NCBI GenBank assembly: GCA_031286695.1
Contig: JAITTY010000017.1
Span: 310,001-374,000 of the forward strand
Length of the DNA stretch: 64,000 nt
Source: Sphingobacterium sp.
Lineage (GTDB): Bacteria > Bacteroidota > Bacteroidia > Sphingobacteriales > Sphingobacteriaceae
Direction: 5' to 3'
Positions 26,481-32,908 of the stretch are shown piece by piece. How positions within the stretch are numbered: the stretch's first letter is position 1; every line of letters starts with the position of its first letter. The translations under genes were made by a program, and so were the position numbers. Below the pieces are notes generated by a model. It worked only from the letters and a program-made list of their open reading frames with translations. It was not told the DNA's origin and made no database searches.

Positions 26481-27691
26481 TGGAAAAGGATAAGAACAAG
26501 ATTGATGAGCTATTTAAGGAAGGCTTAAGTGATGCTAACTTTGAATTTGATGAATCACATTGGCAAGATATAGAATCGCGGTTAGACAATGAAAGGCGTG
26601 TAAAGAGACGAAAGATCGTCGTTTTAACGACCTTGGCTGCTACACTTGCAGCAGTTTTAACGATCTTTTTTACCTGGAATAGCACTTTATTTAAAACCAA
26701 TAATTTACAAGGTGAAATAAATTCGGCGGGTATTTCGCCTGAAAAAGAGGTTCCGGAGAGCAAAATAGTTCAACCTAAGGAGCATTCGCTAGAGGAATCC
26801 AAACGGGGGCAAGGTTGGATTGCAGTTCAACAGATCAAACGTACGAATAATGTGTTCCAGATTTCAAATGAAACCATCGTACTGCAGGATATTCGTTTGG
26901 CGAAGATAGCGGATGCAAATCCGATAAGCGGGCAAGAAAGAAAACTAAATACTACATTCACTATTCCGCGCATGGAATATAACAATCAGAGATTGCCTCA
27001 TTTCAACTTAAGAGAAGAACCGGTTGAAGGGACAGGGGAGCGTCTGGCAGCCATTTATCAGCCCAAAGAAAGTATCGGATCCAATGCACAGGAAAGAGAG
27101 CGGTCGGTTGTTAGTTTCTTGGCAGGGCCAGATTTGACAAGCGTACGCGGGGCAGGCAAATCATCCCTTAGTGAGAATATAGGTTTGGCCTACTCCTATC
27201 CCCTCACAAAAGCATTGCGTGTATCTGTGGGGGCTACCTATGCTAAAAAGAATTATACGTCAGCTTATAAATTTTATACGCCATCAAATCCACCAGAAAT
27301 GACGCAATTGCCGAGCAATGTCAGCGCAGTATGTGATGTTCTTGATGTACCACTGACAGCAAGTTATACGGTATTGAAAAGTAAAAAAGTGAAGTTTAAT
27401 GTTAGCGCAGGACTTTCGAGCTATTTTATGCTAAAGGAAAAATACACTTTTGATTATGAAAGCGGAGGTAGCTACGGTGGAGCTCAGAAAAGTGCCGTCT
27501 ATGAAGTGAATGGAGAGAACCAACATATTTTTGGTGTAGCCGATTTTTCAATCTCCATTGAGAAGAAAATCAATGATAAAATTAATATCGGTGTAAAACC
27601 TTTTGTTAAAATGCCATTGACAGGGATTGGTTACGGAAATGTGGATCTAGAATCTAAAGGCGTAGCGTTTACCTTAGGAATGAGTTTGTAA
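26477..27691 (+). CDS. Membrane anti-sigma-like protein with C-terminal beta-barrel-like domain
   Basis: A 404-residue protein overlapping the ECF sigma gene by 4 bp. The N-terminal about 43 residues are charged and likely cytoplasmic (D-E-L-F-K-E-G-L-S-D-A ... E-S-H-W-Q-D-I-E-S-R-L), the pattern seen in anti-sigma factors. One membrane helix follows at about residues 45-66, then a long linker (about 70-205), then a beta-rich domain (about 210-404) resembling outer-membrane beta-barrel proteins (V-S-F-L-A-G-P-D-L onward, final F-T-L-G-M-S-L). A role as anti-sigma factor with an envelope-sensing domain is inferred from position and layout. Confidence 0.75.
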   Translation: MMEKDKNKIDELFKEGLSDANFEFDESHWQDIESRLDNERRVKRRKIVVLTTLAATLAAVLTIFFTWNSTLFKTNNLQGEINSAGISPEKEVPESKIVQPKEHSLEESKRGQGWIAVQQIKRTNNVFQISNETIVLQDIRLAKIADANPISGQERKLNTTFTIPRMEYNNQRLPHFNLREEPVEGTGERLAAIYQPKESIGSNAQERERSVVSFLAGPDLTSVRGAGKSSLSENIGLAYSYPLTKALRVSVGATYAKKNYTSAYKFYTPSNPPEMTQLPSNVSAVCDVLDVPLTASYTVLKSKKVKFNVSAGLSSYFMLKEKYTFDYESGGSYGGAQKSAVYEVNGENQHIFGVADFSISIEKKINDKINIGVKPFVKMPLTGIGYGNVDLESKGVAFTLGMSL

Positions 27692-27717
27692 TTCTGGCGG
27701 AATTGCGCAAAAGTTAG

Positions 27718-27888
27718 CATGTTGCTGTAGACAAGAATCAAAACCTATATCAGGAAAATGGCCTGACCAGAATATTTGAGTCTGTTGAAATTAGGCGTGT
27801 TAGCAAGGATGTTAGTATGGTATTTCCGATATCGTATAAAGTGATAGATTCTCCTCCAGCAAAGGTAAGTATCAACATATTGTCTTAA
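27718..27888 (+). pseudogene. Possible coding remnant of 56 codons
   Basis: The frame is open after an in-frame TAG and runs to TAA at 27886, with a protein-like composition (for example V-F-P-I-S-Y-K-V-I-D-S-P-P-A-K-V-S-I-N-I near the end, like a beta-sandwich edge). It has no convincing start and no recognised family. It may be the tail of a lost gene between the barrel protein and the ABC permease, or a chance open frame. Confidence 0.25.
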
Positions 27889-27892
27889 AAAT

Positions 27893-30280
27893 TTACTCCA
27901 CTTTTAAGCTGTCGACCGGATTAGCTTTCGCAGCAGCTATTGCTCTTGTACATAGCGTGAGAATAGCAATTACCAGGGCGATGATTCCTGCGCTGGCAAG
28001 TATCCACCAGCTTACTGTAATGCGATAGGCGAATTCTTGTAACCATTGATTCATTAGCAGCCATCCTACAGGTAGTGCAATCAACAGAGCTATACCGACC
28101 AGTTTAACCATATCAGAGCACAGCAGATAGACCAAATTGCTAAGTGTTGCGCCCAATGTTTTACGTATGCCAATTTCCTTTATTCGTAATTGAATAGAGA
28201 ATGTAATCACACCAAATAGGCCCAAACAGGCAATAACGATAGACAGCAATGCAAAAATTAAGAGAATCTGGCCCTGCTTTACTTCTGAATTATATTGGTG
28301 CTCATAGGTTTTATCTAAAAATGTGTATTCCAAAGGATAATCGGGGACGTATTTACTGTATACCTTGTTGATATACGAAATCGTATGATTCATATTTGTC
28401 GATTTCATGCGGATATAAATATTGTCCATTTCCATTTTATTGGTCGGAAGTACTAAAACAAGGGGTTCAATCTTGTGCTGGAGTGAGTAAATATGAAAAT
28501 CACTGACTACCCCAATAACAGATTTCAAAATTGATTTGCCAGCTTTGTCCCTTCCAAATTCAATTCGTTTCCCTACAGCATTTATCCAGCCCTGTTTTTT
28601 TTCGAATGCCGAATTTATAATGACGGAAGCACTATCTGTTGGCATAGTACTGTCGAAATTTCTTCCTTTTACCAGTTGAATATGCATAGCTGGGATAAAA
28701 TTAGGATCAATTTTTAAGGTATTAGCGAGTGTAAAGTTGGGATCAATTTTACCATTATTTTCAACATTGAAAGTTCCCACACCAATGTCGTTTTTTCCAA
28801 TAGGATTACTAGCGAACGCGACTTCTGTGATATGGCTATCCTCAAGTAAGCTATTCCGGAGCTCATCGCCTTTATTACGGGTTGATTCATTGTCCAGATG
28901 GAAAACCATGACCTGATTTTTGTCAAAGCCTAGATTTTTTGTCGTCATAAAATCCAATTGCAGAAAAATGACTATGGTGGATACAATAAGCAATACCGCA
29001 ATTACAAATTGAAAAACCACGAGTGATTTTCTCAATAGATGTTGGTATCCATGCGTTCCGATCTGGTTTTTTAGAGAAGGAATTGTTTTTAGTCCGGATA
29101 ATACTAATGCGGGATAAATACCGGTTGTGAACACTAAAAATACCATAAACGGCAATACAAAAAGCAGCGATTTTCCTATTCCAAAATGCCACAGATCCAA
29201 TTGCTTGCCGATCATCTGGTTTAACCAAGGAAGAAATAACGATGCCAGTAATATACTTAGCAATGTTGCAAACAAAATAATTAGTGATGTCTCGACAAGA
29301 AACTGTTTGGTCAGATTTAATGTGCTGGAGCCTATCACTTTCCTAACAGCAACTTCTTTCATTCTTATTGAAGCTTGGGCTGTTGTGATATTAATGTAAT
29401 TTACGATAGCGATCAATAGGACGAGCACACCGATAATAGAAAAAATGTACACATATTTGATATTACTATTATTGCCAAGCTCATAGCTTAGGTTAGAATG
29501 TAGATGGATATCGGTAATGGGTTGTAATTCGATTTTATAATCAAAATCGAGATCGCGCCCATGGATATATTTTTTTACAATGTAGGGAAGTTTTTCTTGA
29601 AGTTGCGGCAAGTAAGACTGGTCTTTTAGCAATATGTAGGTATAGAGATAAAGTTGATTCCAATCCGGATTGAAGTCTTTTGAAAAAGAACGAATGGCTC
29701 TAAAAGTGAAATGAGTATTTTGTGGTACATTTTGGATAATACCCGTAACGAGAGTTGGCTCTGATTTATTAAAATAAAGGGTTTTGTTGAGCGCTGTTGC
29801 CGCAGATCCAAATAATTGTATGGCTAAGTCTTCTGTCAATACAATAGACTGTGGATTATTTAATGCAGTTGCAGGATTGCCAGCAAGAAATTTATAATCA
29901 AAGAGATTGAAAAAATTCCTGTCAGCCATGAAAATCTCGTCCACCTTTGTTTGTTGACTACCGATCGTGATAATACCGCCGCCTTCCACATCAAATCGGG
30001 TAGCTTCTTTTACGCCGGGAAATTCATCCTTAATGACATTGGCAAGGGGACCTGCAGTTCCCGTTATATCAAAGGAACCACCATCCCATTTTCCGTGAGA
30101 AACAACCCGATATATACGATCTGTATGTGTAAAATAACGATCATAACTCAATTCATCATTGACAAATAAGAGGATAATCCAGCATGCGGCCAATCCCAAT
30201 GATAGCCCTAGTATGTTGATCAAGGAGAAGATCTTGCTTCTGAACAATTTTCGCCAACCGATTTTTAAATAATTATACAT
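27893..30280 (-). CDS. FtsX/MacB-type ABC transporter permease
   Basis: A 795-residue permease of the MacB_PCD/FtsX class common in Bacteroidota. A conserved start (Y-L-K-I-G-W-R-K-L-F-R-S-K-I-F-S-L-I-N-I-L-G-L-S-L-G-L) precedes a first membrane helix. Then comes a periplasmic MacB-like domain, three helices around residues 280-390 (first FtsX domain with I-R-M-K-E-V-A-V-R-K-V-I-G-S), a second helix and periplasmic domain, and a second FtsX domain at about 675-790 (L-R-I-K-E-I-G-I-R-K-T-L-G-A-T). No ATPase gene is adjacent. It is likely an efflux or envelope-stress transporter. Upstream lie paired palindromes and a sigma-54-like element. Confidence 0.92.
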   Translation of the reverse strand: MYNYLKIGWRKLFRSKIFSLINILGLSLGLAACWIILLFVNDELSYDRYFTHTDRIYRVVSHGKWDGGSFDITGTAGPLANVIKDEFPGVKEATRFDVEGGGIITIGSQQTKVDEIFMADRNFFNLFDYKFLAGNPATALNNPQSIVLTEDLAIQLFGSAATALNKTLYFNKSEPTLVTGIIQNVPQNTHFTFRAIRSFSKDFNPDWNQLYLYTYILLKDQSYLPQLQEKLPYIVKKYIHGRDLDFDYKIELQPITDIHLHSNLSYELGNNSNIKYVYIFSIIGVLVLLIAIVNYINITTAQASIRMKEVAVRKVIGSSTLNLTKQFLVETSLIILFATLLSILLASLFLPWLNQMIGKQLDLWHFGIGKSLLFVLPFMVFLVFTTGIYPALVLSGLKTIPSLKNQIGTHGYQHLLRKSLVVFQFVIAVLLIVSTIVIFLQLDFMTTKNLGFDKNQVMVFHLDNESTRNKGDELRNSLLEDSHITEVAFASNPIGKNDIGVGTFNVENNGKIDPNFTLANTLKIDPNFIPAMHIQLVKGRNFDSTMPTDSASVIINSAFEKKQGWINAVGKRIEFGRDKAGKSILKSVIGVVSDFHIYSLQHKIEPLVLVLPTNKMEMDNIYIRMKSTNMNHTISYINKVYSKYVPDYPLEYTFLDKTYEHQYNSEVKQGQILLIFALLSIVIACLGLFGVITFSIQLRIKEIGIRKTLGATLSNLVYLLCSDMVKLVGIALLIALPVGWLLMNQWLQEFAYRITVSWWILASAGIIALVIAILTLCTRAIAAAKANPVDSLKVE

Positions 30281-30363
30281 GGTATCCTAATTTTAATGAT
30301 AAAAACTCATTGCATATCATTTTTATTTAATGCAACATGTTTAAGATCAATTAATTTTAAATG

Positions 30364-30380
30364 TGTCAATAGTTTTGCCT
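30364..30380 (-). promoter_or_regulatory. Sigma-54-like element before the ABC permease
   Basis: On the minus strand it reads AGGCAAAACTATTGACA. This is GGCA, then TTG at the spacing of the -24/-12 consensus (GG-N10-GC), but with GA in place of the invariant GC. It lies about 85 bp before the start codon and 55 bp downstream of the paired palindromes. The call depends on that arrangement. Confidence 0.35.
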
Positions 30381-30435
30381 AAATTAAAAATTGTTGATAT
30401 TCAGTGTTTTATTGTTTTTTTTAATAGTAGGCTAC

Positions 30436-30471
30436 TGTTCGGTTTTGAACAATATTGTTCGCTTGCGAACG
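30436..30471. promoter_or_regulatory. Paired 16-bp palindromes upstream of the ABC permease
   Basis: TGTTCGGTTTTGAACA (30436-30451) and TGTTCGCTTGCGAACG (30456-30471) start 20 bp apart. They match a TGTnCG-N4-CGnACA pattern also found in pairs at 30949-30994 and 31776-31821. This looks like a binding site for a dimeric regulator. Confidence 0.55.
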
Positions 30472-30483
30472 GAGAATAATTAA

Positions 30484-30789
30484 CTAGGCTTTCATAAAAG
30501 AAGATACCCTGACATTTTTTACTAATCTACGTCTATAGGTAAGATCAAGCACGATGTCAAAAATAGAAAGCCTTAGAAAAGGCTTCACTGTAAAAAATAC
30601 CAATAACTTTTCTAACCGTTCTTCGCTGTTCTTCGCTTCGATTGGAAAATCTGGAATCGCCCTTACCCCTAGATTTGAACTTCCGTCGAGATTGAGACCC
30701 ATTCCAGCAGAAAAACGGAAGACTAATCCTGTTTCAGGTAACCATACCAATAAAGGATCAGCCCCAACTCCATCACCTCTAATTCAGCA
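30484..30789 (-). pseudogene. Relic resembling the C-terminal end of an S41 (tail-specific) peptidase
   Basis: A frame of about 100 codons without a start codon (an in-frame TGA lies just upstream). It contains L-P-E-T-G-L-V-F-R-F-S-A-G-M-G-L-N-L-D-G followed by G-V-R-A-I-P-D. That pattern (a strand, then L-D/N-x-D-G, then x-G-x-x-P-D) resembles the end of the S41 peptidase catalytic domain. The N-terminal PDZ and Ser/Lys parts are absent. It abuts the NTF2-like relic at 30789 on the other strand, so this stretch looks like a junction of decayed genes. Confidence 0.4.
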
Positions 30790-30893
30790 AAGACGACATT
30801 AATTACGCAACAGCTAACTTTACCTTAACACACTATGTTGCGTTAAGGATTGAGCGCATAGGAGAGATTAAGGGGGGACCTATGTTGATTTGA
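30789..30893 (+). pseudogene. Decayed N-terminal fragment of an NTF2-like paralog
   Basis: In frame the sequence reads I-N-Y-A-T-A-N-F-T-L-T-H-Y-V-A-L-R-I-E and ends at TGA 30891. It aligns with I-N-L-S-T-A-D-F-A-L-x-H-Y-V-A-V of the intact paralogs at 31262, 32127 and 58018. The signal peptide and the C-terminal two thirds are missing. It lies just upstream of the two tandem intact copies. Confidence 0.5.
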
Positions 30894-30948
30894 GTCCTAA
30901 GCTCATAAGATATGTCTTCAGCTCATTTTTTTTTGATATTTAATATAC

Positions 30949-30994
30949 TGTACGCATGTGAACAATATCACTATAAACTGTTCGCATCCGTACA
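30949..30994. promoter_or_regulatory. Paired 16-bp palindromes upstream of NTF2-like paralog 2
   Basis: TGTACGCATGTGAACA (30949-30964) and TGTTCGCATCCGTACA (30979-30994) start 30 bp apart. Same pattern as the pairs at 30436 and 31776. Confidence 0.6.
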
Positions 30995-31067
30995 TCTGCT
31001 TTGTTTAAAAAATGCGCTAGATGGGCTTTATGGTACCATAGGGAGCATAATTAAATTCCATGGACAA

Positions 31068-31084
31068 CTGGTATAGTATTTGGC
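31068..31084 (+). promoter_or_regulatory. Sigma-54-like element CTGGTATAGTATTTGGC (copy A)
   Basis: GG, ten bases, then GG rather than the canonical GC. It lies 74 bp after the paired palindromes and 178 bp before paralog 2. An identical copy lies at 31896 at the same distance from its own palindrome pair. Confidence 0.35.
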
Positions 31085-31148
31085 CCGCTGCTATAAAATG
31101 AATAATAAGTTCTTTAAGTATGCTGACTTTCACCTTTCGATCTCTGCC

Positions 31149-31216
31149 ATCCACCGAGTTTTGTTGGGTGCTGGTCTAAATCCGTTAGTTTATAGGCATA
31201 TTGAACTTTAGTTTTG
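31149..31216 (+). promoter_or_regulatory. 68-bp conserved upstream module with TAGTTTTG -7 element (copy 2)
   Basis: Same block and same length as at 1494. The TAGTTTTG lies at 31209-31216, 45 bp before the ATG of paralog 2. Confidence 0.65.
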
Positions 31217-31261
31217 AGACAACAAATAAGAAAATAAAACGAATAATATAAAAAAGACATT

Positions 31262-31708
31262 ATGAAAAAGCTAGTAAAAACAATCACAGCAGCAGCCCTA
31301 ATCGCAGTATCTACATTTGCTATGGCAGCTGAAGGACCAGGGTCAAAATCAAACCCAGTCAGCGTTAACCTATCGACCGCAGACTTTGCACTGGAGCACT
31401 ATGTCGCTGTGATCACAGAAGGTGAGTCGGCTGGAATAGAGCAGTTGTTTGCTGAAGACTTTAATCTAAAGGTCCAAACGGGCACCTTAAAGTCATATAG
31501 CCGCTATGAAGTGGTTAAATCCTTGAAAAAACAAAAAAATATCCACCTGAATTGTGCGGTTAGCACAGATGTAGTTGAACAGTCTACAGATTATATGGTG
31601 GCCAGGGTTACTTTGAAATTTGAAAATTTCACCAAAACCGATCTTGTTACCTTGGTGCGTGAAGGTAAAGACTGGAGAGTATCCAAATCGATCAATTCAT
31701 ATAAATAA
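31262..31708 (+). CDS. Secreted NTF2-like protein, paralog 2
   Basis: A 148-residue secreted protein. The signal peptide has the core T-A-A-A-L-I-A-V-S-T-F-A-M-A-A, with cleavage expected near residue 22. The mature domain is closest to the copy at 58018: shared E-G-P-G-S, N-L-S-T-A-D-F-A-L, Y-V-A-V-I-T-E-G-E-S-A-G, and N-F-T-K-T-D-L-V-T-L. Lys/Asn replacements around residues 90-95 (K-K-Q-K-N-I-H) are specific to this copy. It forms a tandem pair with paralog 3, 418 bp downstream. Each has its own palindromes, sigma-54-like element, 68-bp module and terminator, so they are independent units. The role is unknown. Confidence 0.82.
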   Translation: MKKLVKTITAAALIAVSTFAMAAEGPGSKSNPVSVNLSTADFALEHYVAVITEGESAGIEQLFAEDFNLKVQTGTLKSYSRYEVVKSLKKQKNIHLNCAVSTDVVEQSTDYMVARVTLKFENFTKTDLVTLVREGKDWRVSKSINSYK

Positions 31709-31743
31709 GAGCCATTTCAAACAAGTATATATATATGTTGTAG

Positions 31744-31769
31744 AGCCACATTGAGAGATGTGGCTTTTT
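31744..31769 (+). terminator. Terminator of paralog 2
   Basis: AGCCACAT / ATGTGGCT stem with a TGAGAG loop and a T run; same family as at 2085. Confidence 0.88.
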
Positions 31770-31775
31770 ATGTGG

Positions 31776-31821
31776 TGTGCGCATGCGGACAATCTATTTT
31801 GAAACTGTTCGTATGCGCACA
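31776..31821. promoter_or_regulatory. Paired 16-bp palindromes upstream of NTF2-like paralog 3
   Basis: TGTGCGCATGCGGACA (31776-31791) and TGTTCGTATGCGCACA (31806-31821) start 30 bp apart, as in the copy at 30949. They begin only a few bases after the terminator of paralog 2. Confidence 0.6.
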
Positions 31822-31895
31822 TTTCCTTTTTAGAAGAAGAGTTAAAAAAACGCCGTTAATAGGATTCTGAGGCATAAATGTGCTTATTATACCCA

Positions 31896-31912
31896 CTGGT
31901 ATAGTATTTGGC
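31896..31912 (+). promoter_or_regulatory. Sigma-54-like element CTGGTATAGTATTTGGC (copy B)
   Basis: Identical to copy A at 31068 and 75 bp after the palindromes. The identity over 17 bp while flanking sequence has diverged suggests it is under selection. Confidence 0.35.
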
Positions 31913-32008
31913 ATACGGCTGCTAAAGTAGTTCTTATATTCTTTATTTACGTTTTAGTATGGAAACTCTCCGGGACAGCAAATGAAAATTTACCTTTTCA
32001 TTTCCGCT

Positions 32009-32076
32009 ATTCACCGGTTTTTGGTCTCCGTTGGTCTAAAGTCCGTAGGCTAACGGCATATTGAACCGTAGTTTTG
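32009..32076 (+). promoter_or_regulatory. 68-bp conserved upstream module with TAGTTTTG -7 element (copy 3)
   Basis: Same block as at 1494, 31149 and 57902. The -7 TAGTTTTG lies at 32069-32076, 50 bp before the ATG of paralog 3. Confidence 0.65.
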
Positions 32077-32126
32077 GATCAACAAGTAAGGATATATAAA
32101 CTAACACAATCGAACAACAAGATATT

Positions 32127-32573
32127 ATGAAAGCATTTGTAAAAACATTCACAGCAGCAGCATTAATCGCCTTATCGTCATTTGCTATGGCAACTGAAAG
32201 ACCTGTATCAAAACCAGAAAAAGTTAGCATTAATTTGTCCACAGCAGACTTCGCTTTGCAGCATTATGTTGGGGTAACGACAGCCGGTGGATCTGTTGGT
32301 CTGGAGCAGTTATTTGCTCAAGATTTCAGCCAGAAGATCCAGGCTTCCAATATGCTGACCTACGGACGCCGGGCAGTCATTGAATCTTTAAAAAAACAGA
32401 AGGGAGAAATTATGAACTGCAAAACCAATATCAAAATCGTTGAAAAATCTGCAGATTATATGATTGCAAAAGTTGTATTAAAATTTGACAGTTTTAGTAT
32501 GACTGATCTAGTGACTTTGGTTTACGAAAATGGCATCTGGCAGGTGTCCAAGTCAATCCATTCCTATCAATAA
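32127..32573 (+). CDS. Secreted NTF2-like protein, paralog 3
   Basis: A 148-residue secreted protein and the most divergent of the four copies. It keeps the signal peptide (A-A-A-L-I-A-L-S-S-F-A-M-A), I-N-L-S-T-A-D-F-A-L-Q-H-Y-V and the C-terminal V-S-K-S-I-H-S-Y. It differs in the T-A-G-G-S-V-G loop, in D-S-F-S-M-T-D-L and in Y-E-N-G-I-W-Q. It arose by tandem duplication with paralog 2, including the upstream control region, and then diverged. That speaks for functional specialisation rather than simple dosage. The molecular function is unknown. Confidence 0.82.
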   Translation: MKAFVKTFTAAALIALSSFAMATERPVSKPEKVSINLSTADFALQHYVGVTTAGGSVGLEQLFAQDFSQKIQASNMLTYGRRAVIESLKKQKGEIMNCKTNIKIVEKSADYMIAKVVLKFDSFSMTDLVTLVYENGIWQVSKSIHSYQ

Positions 32574-32604
32574 GAGCCATTCCCCACAAATATATAAGTT
32601 GTAG

Positions 32605-32633
32605 AGTCACATTGAGAGATGTGGCTTTTTTTT
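32605..32633 (+). terminator. Terminator of paralog 3
   Basis: AGtCACAT / ATGTGGCT hairpin (one G-T mismatch relative to the other copies), followed by eight or more T residues. Confidence 0.8.
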
Positions 32634-32823
32634 AAAACACTATTCCTCAGTAGCAGACCTTTTGATTTCTCTTCTTGGCTCCATTATTGTACCAACTCAG
32701 TTGCCGATGGAGCAGTGGAATAGGGTTTTTTATTCTAAATCGTGGAAACGAAAGAGGTATGAGGTATAAATTACCTTTTTGTGCTTTTTTTTTGACGATT
32801 TACCTAATGTGGTTGGAATTCTT
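32634..32823. other. Intergenic stretch without recognised feature
   Basis: Between the terminator of paralog 3 and the candidate promoter of the TPR gene. A frame open from 32675 joins the TPR gene in phase, but its first 78 residues do not look like an authentic N terminus. Confidence 0.5.
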
Positions 32824-32831
32824 TAGTTTTG
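32824..32831 (+). promoter_or_regulatory. Candidate -7 element TAGTTTTG before the TPR gene
   Basis: Exact TAnnTTTG match, 77 bp before the ATG at 32909. Confidence 0.4.
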
Positions 32832-32908
32832 ACTATACTAGGTTAAAATTACACTATTGCCTCCTCGGCAAAGAAACGTTTGGAAAACTCAAAAAATACG
32901 GGCGAACA

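Noticed and set aside
32675..32908. Long N-terminal extension of the TPR protein.
   Set aside because: A signal peptide starts at the ATG at 32909; the extension contains no family sequence and overlaps a promoter-like element.
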